Assembly (NCBI RefSeq): GCF_003751605.1 | Contig: NZ_RJVJ01000001.1 | Span: forward strand, 1,426,001-1,490,000 | Length of the DNA stretch: 64,000 nucleotides | Origin: Kitasatospora cineracea | GTDB lineage: Bacteria > Actinomycetota > Actinomycetes > Streptomycetales > Streptomycetaceae | Direction: 5' to 3' | Notes under the pieces: generated by a model | Databases searched by the model: none | Told to the model about the DNA's origin: nothing | The model's input: the letters and a program-made list of their open reading frames with translations, nothing else | Shown here: in pieces, positions 1-8,935 of the stretch | Layout: every line of letters starts with the position of its first letter | Position numbering within the stretch: position 1 is the stretch's first letter | Made by a program: the position numbers and the translations under genes

Positions 1-521
1 TGCCGTTCGGCGATCTCCGCGGCGGCCTCGACGCCGGTGAGGCCGCTGCCGCCGACCACGACCGTTCCCGCGCCGCGCCGGGCCAGCCGGTCGAGCCGAT
101 CGGCGAGGACGGCGGCGCCCTCCGGGCCGTCGAGGGTGTGGGCGTGCTCCGCCGCGCCGGGGACCGCGGTGTCCGCGACGCTGCCCAGGCCGTAGACCAG
201 GGTGTCGTAGCGCAGGACGCGGCCGTCGTCGATCCGGACGGTCCTCGCCCCGGGGTCCACGGCGGTGACCCGGCCGCGGACGAACTCGGCGCCGGTGCCG
301 TCCAGCAGCTCCGGGATGCTCAGCTCCGCGGTCCGCCGGCCGGTGGCGGTCATGTGCAGGCGCAGCCGCTCGGTGAAGGTGTCGTACGGGTTGACCAGGG
401 TCACCCGCAGGTCGCCGCGCCCGCGGGTGCGGGCCGCGAGCTGGACCGCGGCCGCGAGCCCGGCGTAGCCGGCGCCCAGGACCAGGACCTCGTGCCGCCG
501 CGGTGCCACCGTGCTGTTCAT
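1..521 (-). CDS. NAD(P)H:FAD oxidoreductase, NDH-2-like (partial, C-terminus cut by window edge)
   Basis: N-terminal 173 residues of a flavoprotein of the pyridine-nucleotide-disulphide reductase type. An ADP-binding Rossmann motif (VLGAGYAGLAAA) sits near residue 14, and a second nucleotide-binding motif (VVGGSGLTGVEAA) is close to the truncated end. That two-fold arrangement (FAD, then NAD(P)H) is typical of type II NADH dehydrogenases and related reductases that oxidise NADH and reduce a quinone or other acceptor. The start is ATG preceded by GGAAAGAGG. The rest of the gene lies left of the window, so the C-terminal membrane-anchoring region that would separate NDH-2 from soluble relatives cannot be seen. 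Family assignment is firm; the exact substrate is not. Confidence 0.8.
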   Translation of the reverse strand, partial: MNSTVAPRRHEVLVLGAGYAGLAAAVQLAARTRGRGDLRVTLVNPYDTFTERLRLHMTATGRRTAELSIPELLDGTGAEFVRGRVTAVDPGARTVRIDDGRVLRYDTLVYGLGSVADTAVPGAAEHAHTLDGPEGAAVLADRLDRLARRGAGTVVVGGSGLTGVEAAAEIAER

Positions 522-699
522 CTGCCGCCTCTTTCCGTTGGTCGTCTCCGCCGTGCGGACGACCACCGGACGCAAGCTGCCTCCCCGTTCGTGACACCGG
601 CCCCGCGTGACCTGCGCCACACCGCGCGCGGCAGCTCCCCGAGCGCCGGGACACAGCATTGAACCACGGCCGGCCGGCGCCGCCCGGGGGAACGAGAAC

Positions 700-735
700 G
701 GGCCCGGACGCCGTCCCACAACGGCGTCCGGGCCC
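700..735 (-). terminator. Stem-loop terminator after the glycosyltransferase gene
   Basis: A perfect 15-bp GC-rich inverted repeat (700-714 with 721-735) has a 6-nt loop. It lies about 50 bp past the stop of the leftward glycosyltransferase gene. There is no clear T-run, as is usual for actinobacterial terminators. Confidence 0.7.
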
Positions 736-787
736 GCGGCCCTGTCCTGGAGGGGGGAGGGGACAGGGAGCCTTTCCAGGGGGTTCC

Positions 788-2023
788 CTACGCCCGCCTC
801 GGATGGAAGACCCACACCCGCAGCAGCACGAACCGCACCACCGTGGCGGCCGCGTTCGCCGCCACCAGCACCGCCAGCTCCACCCCGTGCCCGGCGTCCG
901 GCGAGGCCGCGTGCAGCACCGCGACGGCGCCGCTGGTGAGCACCAGGCCGACCAGGAAGGCCAGTCCGCCCTCCAGTTGGTGCTTGAGGGCGTCCCGACG
1001 GCCCGTCACCCCGAAGGTGAAGCGCCGGTTCGCGGCGGTGTTGAACACCGCGGTGACGGCCAGCGCCAGCGCGTTGGCCACCAGGGCGGGCAGCGGCTGC
1101 CGCAGCCCCAGGTAGAGCAGCAGGTACGCCAGCGTGCACAGGCCGCCGATCACCGCGAAGCTGACGGACTGCCAGCCCAGCCCGGGCGGCACCTGCGCCT
1201 GCCGGACCCGGTCGGGCAGGTCGACGCCGCCCTTGCCGGCCAGGGTGCGCCGGGCCACCCGGGCCATGCCCTTGAGGTCGTCGACGACCGTGCGGACGAT
1301 GTCGACCCGGCTGTCCGGGTCGTCCACCCAGTCCACCGGCACCTCGTGGATCCGCAGTCCGGAGGCCTCGGCGAGCAGCAGCAGCTCGGTGTCGAAGAAC
1401 CAGGCGTTGTCCTCGACCCGCTCCAGCAGCCGCTTGACCACCTCGGTGCGGCCCGCCTTGAACCCGCACTGGGCGTCGGAGAACTTGGCCGCCATGGTGG
1501 CCCGCAGCAGCAGGTTGTAGGTGCGCGAGATGAACTCCCGCTTGGGCCCGCGCACCACCGCCGAACCCCGGTGCAGCCGGCTGCCGATGGCCAGGTCGCT
1601 GTGCCCGGACAGCAGCGGCGCGACCAGCGGCAGGAAGGCCTCCAGCCCGGTCGACAGGTCGACGTCCATGTACGCCACCACGTCGGCCGCGCTGTCGCCC
1701 CACACCTGCCGCAGCGCCCGCCCGCGCCCCTTCAGGTCGAGGTGCACGGCGCGCACCGGCCCGAGTTCGGCGGCGAGCGCGGTGGCCACCTCCCAGGTGC
1801 CGTCGATCGAGGCGTTGTCCGCCACCGTGATCAGGTAGTCGTACGGGAACGTCTCCGACAGGTAGGCGTGCAGCTCACGGACGCACCGCTCCAACGAGTG
1901 CTGCTCGTTGTACACGGGTACGACGATCTCCACGAGCCTGGTCCTCACCACGGTGTCGGCCCGGTCCCGGCCGCCGACCGCCGGGACGGGGCGCGTGGTC
2001 TGGCGCATCGCTGGCTGTGTCAT
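788..2023 (-). CDS. Family 2 glycosyltransferase fused to a GtrA-like membrane domain
   Basis: 411-residue membrane protein. Residues ~30-230 form a GT-A-fold GT2 domain of the dolichol/polyprenyl-phosphate sugar transferase type: VPVYNE at the nucleotide-binding start and AYMDVDLSTG as the DxD metal/sugar-nucleotide motif. Residues ~280-411 hold four hydrophobic segments and the NRRFTFG signature of GtrA, a flippase-like domain. Such fusions are inferred to load a sugar onto polyprenyl phosphate at the cytoplasmic face and help move it across the membrane for envelope glycosylation. The start is uncertain: ATG at 2023 is used, but no good ribosome site precedes it; GTG at 2037 is an alternative. 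The gene is divergent from the FAD monooxygenase and ends at a strong hairpin. Confidence 0.85.
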   Translation of the reverse strand: MTQPAMRQTTRPVPAVGGRDRADTVVRTRLVEIVVPVYNEQHSLERCVRELHAYLSETFPYDYLITVADNASIDGTWEVATALAAELGPVRAVHLDLKGRGRALRQVWGDSAADVVAYMDVDLSTGLEAFLPLVAPLLSGHSDLAIGSRLHRGSAVVRGPKREFISRTYNLLLRATMAAKFSDAQCGFKAGRTEVVKRLLERVEDNAWFFDTELLLLAEASGLRIHEVPVDWVDDPDSRVDIVRTVVDDLKGMARVARRTLAGKGGVDLPDRVRQAQVPPGLGWQSVSFAVIGGLCTLAYLLLYLGLRQPLPALVANALALAVTAVFNTAANRRFTFGVTGRRDALKHQLEGGLAFLVGLVLTSGAVAVLHAASPDAGHGVELAVLVAANAAATVVRFVLLRVWVFHPRRA

Positions 2024-2152
2024 GGGAAGGAGGTTCACAGCCCCTGATGGGCCCGCGATGATGGCAGCCTGAGAGCGCGCTGAGAACCCGGGCGACGTGG
2101 ACTCCGGTCCGGTGACCACCGGTCTCTGCGGCATGACGAACGGGAGAGACGG

Positions 2153-3628
2153 ATGTCCGAGACGGAGTTCACCGCCGACGTACTGGTGGTCGGCGCCGGC
2201 CCGACCGGCCTGCTGCTGGCGGGTGACCTGGCCGCGGCCGGCCTGCGGGTCGCGGTGCTGGAGAAGCGGGCCGAGGAGTCCGGTCTGACCAGGGCCTTCG
2301 CCGTGCACGCCCGGACGCTGGAACTGCTGGACGCCCGCGGCCTGGCCGACGAGCTGATCGCCACCGGCCGGGCGATGCCCTCGCTGCAGGTGTTCGGCCG
2401 GCTCCGGGTCGACCTGGCGGGCCTGCCCACCCGCTTCCCGTTCGTGCTGGTCACCCCGCAGTACAACACCGAGCGGGTGCTGCGCGAACGGGCCGTCAAG
2501 GCCGGTGCCGAGCTGCTCCGCGACGCCGAGGTGACGGGCCTGCGGCAGGACGGCCGGGGCGTGGTGCTGACCGCCCGGACCGCCGACGGCGAGCGCTCCT
2601 TCCGCTCCCGCTACGCGGTCGGCGCGGACGGCGTCCGCTCCTCGGTGCGCGACCTGCTGGGCATCCCGTTCCCCGGCGAGGCCGCGGTGCGCTCGGTGAT
2701 GCTGGCCGACGTCCGCCTGGAGCGGGAGCCGGACGAGCCGCTGACGGCCGGCGCGGGCGAGGCCGGGTTCGCCTTCCTGGCCCCGTTCGGCGACGGCTGG
2801 TACCGGGTGATCGGCTGGAGCCGCGAGCACCAGGTGCCGGACACCGAGCCGGTCGCGCTGCCCGAACTCGCCGACCTGCTGCGCGAGGTGACGGGCCGTG
2901 ACCACGGCGTGCTGGAGGCCCGCTGGACCTCCCGCTTCCACAGCGACGAGCGCCAGGCCCCCAGCTACCGCTCCGGCCGGGTGTTCCTGGCGGGGGACGC
3001 CGCGCACTGCCACTCCCCGGCCGGCGGCCAGGGCATGAACACCGGCCTGCAGGACGCCGCCAACCTGAGCTGGAAGCTGGTCGCCGCGGTCCGCGGCTGG
3101 GCCCCCGACGCCCTGCTGGACACCTACCAGACCGAGCGCCACCCGGTCGGCCGGGCGGTGCTGCGCTCCTCCGGCGCCCTGGTCCGGCTCGCCCAGGGCC
3201 GGCACGCCCCGACCCGGGCGCTGCGCTCGGCGCTCGGCGCGGCGGCCGGCCACCTGGGCCCGCTGGCCGAGCTGGGCGCCAAGCAGGTCTCCGGCATCGG
3301 GCACGCCTACCCGGCCGAGAAGGGCGCCCACCCGCTGGTCGGCCGCCGCGTCCCGGACCTGCGGCTGGCGGTGGACGCGCCCGGCGGCCCGGCCCGGCTG
3401 CACGAGGCGCTGCGCTCCGGCAAGGCGGTGCTGGTCAGCAACGACGAGCTGTCGGTGGCCGACTCCTGGGCGGACCGGGTGGTCACCGCGGCCCCCGCGG
3501 ACCCGCACGGCAAGCTGCGCGACACCGTGCTGCTGGTGCGCCCGGACGGGTACGCGGCCTGGGCCTGCGCCGACCCGACCAGGGGCGAGCTGCGGGCGGC
3601 GCTGAGCCAGTGGCTGGGCCGCCCCTGA
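2153..3628 (+). CDS. FAD-dependent aromatic monooxygenase (PHBH type)
   Basis: 491-residue class A flavoprotein monooxygenase. The FAD Rossmann motif VVGAGPTGLLLAG is at residues ~10-22, the DG motif GADGVRSSVR is near residue 160, and the GD motif FLAGDAAHCHSPAGGQG is near residue 280, all in the expected order. A C-terminal thioredoxin-like tail is typical of the phenol/polyketide hydroxylase branch. These enzymes use NADPH and O2 to hydroxylate aromatic rings, often of polyketides (rifampicin and tetracycline monooxygenases are relatives), so a detoxifying or tailoring role is plausible. The start ATG has GGGAGAG about 8 nt upstream. It is a single-gene unit with a divergent neighbour on the left and a terminator on the right. 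Substrate unknown. Confidence 0.88.
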   Translation: MSETEFTADVLVVGAGPTGLLLAGDLAAAGLRVAVLEKRAEESGLTRAFAVHARTLELLDARGLADELIATGRAMPSLQVFGRLRVDLAGLPTRFPFVLVTPQYNTERVLRERAVKAGAELLRDAEVTGLRQDGRGVVLTARTADGERSFRSRYAVGADGVRSSVRDLLGIPFPGEAAVRSVMLADVRLEREPDEPLTAGAGEAGFAFLAPFGDGWYRVIGWSREHQVPDTEPVALPELADLLREVTGRDHGVLEARWTSRFHSDERQAPSYRSGRVFLAGDAAHCHSPAGGQGMNTGLQDAANLSWKLVAAVRGWAPDALLDTYQTERHPVGRAVLRSSGALVRLAQGRHAPTRALRSALGAAAGHLGPLAELGAKQVSGIGHAYPAEKGAHPLVGRRVPDLRLAVDAPGGPARLHEALRSGKAVLVSNDELSVADSWADRVVTAAPADPHGKLRDTVLLVRPDGYAAWACADPTRGELRAALSQWLGRP

Positions 3629-3652
3629 CGTCCGGTTCTCTTCACTGACCGC

Positions 3653-3692
3653 CGGAAAGGGAATTCGGTTCATACACTGAATTCCCTTTCCG
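3653..3692 (+). terminator. Rho-independent terminator after the FAD monooxygenase
   Basis: A 14-bp perfect stem (3653-3666 with 3679-3692) has a 12-nt loop and is followed by TTT. The arms are AT-richer than the surroundings, so this is a classical intrinsic terminator. Confidence 0.85.
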
Positions 3693-3816
3693 TTTCACAG
3701 TTGACTGTTTTTTAATAAGCAATTGCTCAGGCATGGGCCTATTTCTGCGAGTTCTCTGAGAGATTCTGGCGAGCGTTTTCGAAACCCGGAACGCCCCCAT
3801 ATTTCCGGAGGAGCCC

Positions 3817-5985
3817 GTGCGACCCCGCTCGCTCGCCCTTGCCGCCGCCCTCGCGGTCCTTCCCCTCACCGCCGTCACCCTGGGCAGCGCCACCGCCCAG
3901 GCGGCGCCGACCCCGAACGCCAGCGCCCGGGTGGCGCTGCCCCAGACCGTCACCCCCGCCGTCGCCCGCTCCCAGAAGCAGGGCGACGTCCCCGCCGACC
4001 GCCGGATATCCGTGGCGGTCTCGCTGAAGCTGCGCAACACGGCCGAACTGGACCGTTTCCTGGCCGCGGTCGCCACTCCGGGCACCGCCGAGTACGGCCA
4101 CTACCTGACCCCCGCGCAATTCACCGAGCGGTTCGGTCCGACCTCGGCCGACGTCGAGCAGGTCCGGGCGTTCCTCACCGCCCAGGGCCTGAAGGTCGAC
4201 TCGGTCAGCACCAACCGCCAGGTGGTGAACGCCACCGGCACCAGCGCGCAGGTCGCCGCCGCGTTCGGCACCCACGAGTCGACGTACACCGACCCGCAGC
4301 AGAGCGGCCGGGCGTTCTTCGCCAACGACGCCGCCGCCTCGGTGCCGGCCGCGCTGGCCGGCGTGGTCGAGGGCGTCAGCGGCCTGAACGACCACACCGT
4401 GCGCACCACCCGGATCGCCAAGCCGGGCGCCGCGACCCCGCACGCCACCCCGTCCGGCTTCGGTCCGGCGACCTACGACGGCGCCTACCGGCTGAACCAG
4501 CTGGGCGCGGACGGCACCGGCTCCACCGTCGCGCTCTGGGAGTTCGACGGCTACAAGTCCACCAACCTGACCACCTACGACAGCCAGTTCGGCCTGTCCG
4601 GCCCGGCGGTCAGCACCGTCTCGGTGGACGGCGCGAACTACGACTCCAAGCCGGGCGACGGCCAGGGCGAGGTGGAGCTGGACTCCGAGATCGTCCGCGG
4701 CGTCGCCCCCAAGGCGACCCAGCTGGTGTACGAGGCCCCCAACAGCGACCAGGGCGAGATCGACATGGCCGCCAAGATCGTCGCGGACAACCGGGTCTCG
4801 GTCATCTCCATCTCCTGGGGCTCCTGCGAGCCGGACACCACCGCCTCCTCGATGACCGCGGTGAACAACTCCTTCAAGCAGGCCGCCGCCCAGGGCATCT
4901 CGATCTTCTCGGCCTCCGGCGACGACGGCTCCCGGGACTGCACCCGCTCCACCTCCGGCTCCACCGTGAAGGCCGTGGACTTCCCCGCCTCCAGCCCGTA
5001 CAACACCGGCGTCGGCGGCACCAACCTGAAGGTCTCCGGCACCACCTACAGCTCGGAGAGCGCCTGGTCGACGGCCGGCGGCGGCGTCTCCACCCAGTAC
5101 GCCAAGCCGAGCTGGCAGACCGGCACCGGCGTCTCGGGCACCATGCGCACCGTCCCGGACGTCTCCTCCAACGCCGACCCGAACAGCGGCTTCGCCATCT
5201 ACACCCAGGGCACCAGCAGCCCCGGCTGGCAGGTCTACGGCGGCACCTCGGCGGCCGCCCCGCTGTGGTCCGGCTTCGCCGCGCTGTACAACCAGAAGGC
5301 GCTCGGCGCCGCCAAGCCGGTGCTCGGCGAGGCCAACCCGAAGATCTACGCGGTCACCAACTCGTCCTCGTACGGCAGCGCCTTCCACGACGTCACCAGC
5401 GGCGCCAACCAGGACTTCTCCACCAAGACCGGCTACGACCAGGTCACCGGCTGGGGCACCCCGATCGCCGACGGCCTGGCGAACGCCCTGCTCGGCTCCG
5501 GCGGCACCACCCCGCCGCCCACCGGCTCCTGCACCGCCGCCCAGCTGCTCGGCAACGCCGGCTTCGAGACCGGCACCGCCAGCCCCTGGACCGGCACCTC
5601 CGGCGTGGTCGACAACTCCTCCTCCGAGCCCGCCCACAGCGGCTCCTGGAAGGCGTGGCTGGACGGCTACGGCTCCAGCCACACCGACACCCTCTCCCAG
5701 TCGGTGGCGGTCCCGTCCGGCTGCAGCGCCAAGCTGAGCTTCTGGCTGCACGTCGACACCGCCGAGACCACGACCACCACGGCGTACGACAAGCTGACCG
5801 TCTCGGTCAACGGCACCACCGTCGCCACGTACTCGAACCTCGACAAGAGCACCGGCTACGCGCAGAAGACGGTGGACCTGTCCTCCTACGCCGGGCAGAC
5901 CGTCACGGTGAAGTTCAACGGCGTGGAGGACTCCTCGCTGCAGACCTCCTTCGTGATCGACGACACCGCGCTCAACGTGTCCTGA
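3817..5985 (+). CDS. Secreted S53 family serine-carboxyl peptidase (sedolisin/kumamolisin-like)
   Basis: 722-residue pre-pro-protease. The GTG start follows GGAGGAG; a Sec signal peptide with an [12 protein letters not shown] core ends near AQAA (~residue 30). A Pro-kumamolisin activation domain covers ~45-185. The catalytic domain (~200-555) shows the family triad: Glu285 and Asp289 in GEVELD, the oxyanion Asp369 in ASGDDG, and Ser478 in [10 protein letters not shown]-terminal Ca-site region precedes GWGTP. Residues ~570-722 form an extra beta-rich domain ([12 protein letters not shown]...), probably a carbohydrate- or surface-binding module. Such enzymes are acid-active endopeptidases released outside the cell. 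Flanking terminators suggest a monocistronic unit. The start lies in an unusually AT-rich upstream stretch (about 3690-3800) with TTGACT at 3701. Confidence 0.93.
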   Translation: MRPRSLALAAALAVLPLTAVTLGSATAQAAPTPNASARVALPQTVTPAVARSQKQGDVPADRRISVAVSLKLRNTAELDRFLAAVATPGTAEYGHYLTPAQFTERFGPTSADVEQVRAFLTAQGLKVDSVSTNRQVVNATGTSAQVAAAFGTHESTYTDPQQSGRAFFANDAAASVPAALAGVVEGVSGLNDHTVRTTRIAKPGAATPHATPSGFGPATYDGAYRLNQLGADGTGSTVALWEFDGYKSTNLTTYDSQFGLSGPAVSTVSVDGANYDSKPGDGQGEVELDSEIVRGVAPKATQLVYEAPNSDQGEIDMAAKIVADNRVSVISISWGSCEPDTTASSMTAVNNSFKQAAAQGISIFSASGDDGSRDCTRSTSGSTVKAVDFPASSPYNTGVGGTNLKVSGTTYSSESAWSTAGGGVSTQYAKPSWQTGTGVSGTMRTVPDVSSNADPNSGFAIYTQGTSSPGWQVYGGTSAAAPLWSGFAALYNQKALGAAKPVLGEANPKIYAVTNSSSYGSAFHDVTSGANQDFSTKTGYDQVTGWGTPIADGLANALLGSGGTTPPPTGSCTAAQLLGNAGFETGTASPWTGTSGVVDNSSSEPAHSGSWKAWLDGYGSSHTDTLSQSVAVPSGCSAKLSFWLHVDTAETTTTTAYDKLTVSVNGTTVATYSNLDKSTGYAQKTVDLSSYAGQTVTVKFNGVEDSSLQTSFVIDDTALNVS

Positions 5986-5998
5986 CCCCGCGTCCGCC

Positions 5999-6037
5999 CC
6001 GGCGCCGGGAGACCCTCCGCGGGTCTCCCGGCGCCGG
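5999..6037 (+). terminator. Terminator after the S53 peptidase gene
   Basis: A perfect 17-bp inverted repeat (5999-6015 with 6021-6037) with a 5-nt loop begins 13 bp past the stop codon. Confidence 0.85.
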
Positions 6038-6233
6038 TGTGTCAGGAGTGTTTCCTGTTCGCTCCGCCCGCGAAATACTTGTCGTGACCACTGTCATATG
6101 TCCGGATTGATGACGTAGCCTCTCAACCCTCAATAGGGTTCCCACACACTCGGCGGCGCACCTCCGATGCCCGTCGACACACCGTGGAGCCGGGGGCGAA
6201 CCCGCCGAACCCGCCGGGTGGGGAAGGTGTCGC

Positions 6234-7265
6234 ATGGGTTCACAACAACCGCAGCACTCCGGCCGGCTCCGACTGGTCGGCCAGCGCGAGCACAGCGGCG
6301 AACGGTCCTCCGGTCCGGGCGGTCAGGGCGGCGAGCAGTCGCCGCCCGGCATACCCGTCCCGCCGGCCTTGCCGAGCGGCTTCGCCGACGTGCTCAACGC
6401 CGCCATCGAGACCAGCGGGCTCAGCCTCGACCGGATCCGCGCCGCCCTGGCCAAACAGGGCGTCAGGATCAGCGTCACGACCCTCAGTTACTGGCGGCGC
6501 GGCCGCAGCCAGCCCGAGCGCGCCACCTCGCTGCGCGCCGTCCACCTGCTCGAGGAGCTCCTCGGCCTGCGGCACACCGCCCTCACCTCGCTGCTCGGCC
6601 CGCCCCGCCCGCGCGGCCGCTGGGTCACCCAGGGCCCGGCCCCCGACGGCCTGCGGGTCGAACAGGTCTGGCCCGGCGAGGCCGAGATCGCCGAGGTCTT
6701 CACCGAACTCGACGCCCCGCCGGCCGGCCAGCTGGAGCGCCAGTCCATCCACGACTCCTACTACGTCGACGCCTCCCGCCGCGGCCACCTGCTGCGGATG
6801 CGCCAGGTGGTCCGGGCCACCGTGGACGGCGTCACCCGGCACGTGGTGGTCCACAAGGCCGACGAGGGCGTCGACACCTGCCCCGAGATCACCTCCGTCC
6901 GGCACGCCCGCCTCGGCCGGGTCCGCCGCCGCCCGCTCAACGGCCTGCTGGTCGCCGAACTGCTGCTGGACCGGCCGCTGGCCCTCGGCGACTCCACCGT
7001 CCTGGAGTACGAGGTGCGCATCCCCGACTCCGGACCGACCATCGACTACGGGCGCTTCTTCCCCACCCCGGTCCGGGAGTACGTCCTCCAGGTCCACTTC
7101 GACCCCGCGTCCGTCCCCGTCCAGTGCGAACGCTTCGACCGCGCCCCCGGCACCGAGGTCGACCGCCACCGCGAGCCGCTGTGGATCGGCGCCTCGGCCA
7201 GCGCCCACGTCCTCACCGCCGACCAGCAGCCCGGCCAGGTGGGCATCCGCTGGCAGTGGGAGTAG
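6234..7265 (+). CDS. XRE/helix-turn-helix-like regulatory protein with a long C-terminal domain
   Basis: 343-residue protein; ATG start with GGGGAAGG at good spacing. After a Gly/Gln/Ser-rich N-tail (~1-45), residues ~48-120 look like a helix-turn-helix domain (LSLDRIRAALAKQGVRIS, then TTLSYWRRGRSQPER). The remaining ~200 residues are mixed alpha/beta with no motif I recognise. Similar proteins are common as orphans in streptomycetes and may be phospho- or ligand-responsive regulators, but function is not established here. The gene stands alone, followed by a long pyrimidine-rich stretch. Confidence 0.6.
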   Translation: MGSQQPQHSGRLRLVGQREHSGERSSGPGGQGGEQSPPGIPVPPALPSGFADVLNAAIETSGLSLDRIRAALAKQGVRISVTTLSYWRRGRSQPERATSLRAVHLLEELLGLRHTALTSLLGPPRPRGRWVTQGPAPDGLRVEQVWPGEAEIAEVFTELDAPPAGQLERQSIHDSYYVDASRRGHLLRMRQVVRATVDGVTRHVVVHKADEGVDTCPEITSVRHARLGRVRRRPLNGLLVAELLLDRPLALGDSTVLEYEVRIPDSGPTIDYGRFFPTPVREYVLQVHFDPASVPVQCERFDRAPGTEVDRHREPLWIGASASAHVLTADQQPGQVGIRWQWE

Positions 7266-7269
7266 CCGG

Positions 7270-7386
7270 CCTCCCCCTCGCTCCGCTTCCCTCCCTATCC
7301 TTCCCCTTCCTTCCCGTTTGCTCCCTTTCGTTCCGCTTCCTTCCACTTCATCCACTTTCCTCCCTTTTGCCCCTTTCCTCCCACCC
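7270..7386 (+). repeat. Pyrimidine-rich low-complexity tract
   Basis: About 117 bp between two genes are roughly 90% C/T on the + strand, built from irregular CTTCC/CTCCC units. The tract contains no gene and is compositionally unlike anything else in the window. It ends about 145 bp before the next start codon. Confidence 0.8.
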
Positions 7387-7531
7387 GCGTCGGCCGCCCG
7401 CCACGCCCGACCCCGCGGTGCGGGCGTTCACCCGAACCGCCCTGCCTGACCGCCCATCGGGTGGTCCGCACCGCTCCCCCCGGGGAACGTGAGTCCCACT
7501 CACCGCCCCATCGAGGAGAGGCAGGACCCCC

Positions 7532-8818
7532 GTGCTGATGGAGTTCAGCGACGTCGAACCGGACGCCGCCTGCGGCTGCCCGGCCTGCGCCGACCGCCGG
7601 CTGGCCCGCTCGCTCGCCGCCCGGTCCGGCCGGTGCTCCGCCCGCGGAGCCCGCCGCGCGGCGGTCCTGCTGGCCGCCGCCGGCAGCGTGCTGGGCACCG
7701 CGACGGCCGCCGTCGCCGCCGCCCCCCGCACCGACAGCAGCCCGTCGATACCCGACGCCCCCCAGGGCGAGGTCGCCGGACCGTACGGCGCGGACACCGC
7801 CGCCCGCCGCTCGATAGCCGCCCAGCCCGCCACCACCCGGGCCGAGATCCTGCGGCGGGCCCGGACCTGGGTGGCCCAGAAGGTGCCGTACAGCATGAGC
7901 TCGTACTGGTCCGACGGCTACCGCCAGGACTGCTCCGGCTTCGTCTCGATGGCCTGGGGCCTGGGCAGCAGTCAGACCACCTGGACCCTCCCCGACTTCG
8001 CGGACCGGATCTCCAAGGACGACCTGCAACCCGGCGACGCCCTGATCTACAACAACCCCAAGAACCCGCAGGGCGGCTCGCACACCGTCCTGTTCGGCGG
8101 CTGGCTGGACGCCGCGCACACCAGGTACACCGCCCTGGAGCAGACCCGCCCGGGCACCACCGAACGCAGCACCCCGTACGCGTACTGGAGCAACGCGGGC
8201 GGCTACCTCCCCTACCGCTACCGGGGGTTGAGCCAGCCGATGCCCGCCCCGGACGGCGACGCCTTCCCCGGCACGGACAAGTTCGGGCCGGGGAAGGTCA
8301 ACCCGTACGTGACCAGGCTCGGGAAGATGCTGGTGGACCGCGGCGGCGGCCGGTTCTACCACGAGGGGCCGAGCCCGGACTGGGGCGAGGCCGACCGGAA
8401 GGCCACCGAGGCGTTCCAGCTGGCCCAGGGCTGGCGCGGCGCCGAGGCCGACGGCTACCCCGGCAAGGACACCTGGGACCTCCTGGTGCACCACAAGGGC
8501 AAGGACATCCCGCCCGCCGACCCCGCCACCCCCGCCCCGCCCCCTCCGACCGCCCCCACCACCCCGGCCGCCCCGGCCGCCCCGCCCTTCCCCGGCGCCG
8601 ACCGCTTCGGCCCCGGCCGGGTCAACGACGACGTCCTGCTGCTCGGGCGGCAACTCGTCCGCAAGGGCTACGCCGCCGCCTACCGGGAGGGCCCGAGCCG
8701 GGACTGGGGCGAGGCCGACCGCCTCAACGTCCAGGCCTTCCAACGCGCCCAGGGCTGGACCGGCCCCGAAGCCGACGGCTACCCGGGCCCCCACACCTGG
8801 CGCCTGCTCTTCACCTGA
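7532..8818 (+). CDS. Secreted NlpC/P60-like hydrolase with two C-terminal peptidoglycan-binding modules
   Basis: 428-residue exported cell-wall protein. The start is GTG after GGCAGG. Residues ~40-68 are a hydrophobic export signal (AAVLLAAAGSVLGTATAAVAA). Residues ~108-235 form a C40-type papain-fold domain: Cys134 in DCSGFVS is the expected nucleophile and His184 in GSHTVLFGG the general base, implying cleavage of stem-peptide or amide bonds in peptidoglycan. Two copies of a ~70-residue streptomycete wall-binding module follow (FPGTDKFGPGKVNPYV... and FPGADRFGPGRVNDDV...), separated by a Pro/Thr/Ala linker. A CxCxxC cluster (Cys14, 16, 19) precedes the signal sequence. Confidence 0.82.
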   Translation: MLMEFSDVEPDAACGCPACADRRLARSLAARSGRCSARGARRAAVLLAAAGSVLGTATAAVAAAPRTDSSPSIPDAPQGEVAGPYGADTAARRSIAAQPATTRAEILRRARTWVAQKVPYSMSSYWSDGYRQDCSGFVSMAWGLGSSQTTWTLPDFADRISKDDLQPGDALIYNNPKNPQGGSHTVLFGGWLDAAHTRYTALEQTRPGTTERSTPYAYWSNAGGYLPYRYRGLSQPMPAPDGDAFPGTDKFGPGKVNPYVTRLGKMLVDRGGGRFYHEGPSPDWGEADRKATEAFQLAQGWRGAEADGYPGKDTWDLLVHHKGKDIPPADPATPAPPPPTAPTTPAAPAAPPFPGADRFGPGRVNDDVLLLGRQLVRKGYAAAYREGPSRDWGEADRLNVQAFQRAQGWTGPEADGYPGPHTWRLLFT

Positions 8819-8826
8819 CCCCCGCC

Positions 8827-8870
8827 CGGGAGCACGCCCCGGACCCTCCTCGTCCCGCGGCGTGCTCCCG
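8827..8870 (+). terminator. Hairpin after the NlpC/P60-like gene
   Basis: A 12-bp perfect inverted repeat (8827-8838 with 8859-8870) has a 20-nt loop and starts 8 bp past the stop. Its right arm belongs to a diverged copy of the neighbouring SpoU gene's 3' end. Confidence 0.55.
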
Positions 8871-8896
8871 CCCCCACGCGCGCACGGCGACCGCCG
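8854..8896 (-). pseudogene. Diverged duplicate of the SpoU methyltransferase 3' end
   Basis: About 43 bp match 8940-8982 (the last codons of the adjacent SpoU gene) with about four mismatches, at an offset of 86 bp. In the corresponding frame it would read VAVRAWGREHAAG against the real C-terminus IAMHAWVREHAAG. It lies outside the gene, so it is a relic of a short tandem duplication. Confidence 0.6.
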
Positions 8897-8935
8897 CGCC
8901 GTCCCGCCCGACGGCTCCCCCCGCGGGAGCGCGTC

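Noticed and set aside
2035..3673. Upstream extension of the glycosyltransferase frame and small - strand frames
   Set aside because: They lie antisense to the FAD monooxygenase and show only composition-driven residues.
3723..6110. A 795-codon open frame on the + strand over the S53 peptidase
   Set aside because: Arg/Pro/Gly-rich translation without domains, out of frame with the clear protease gene.
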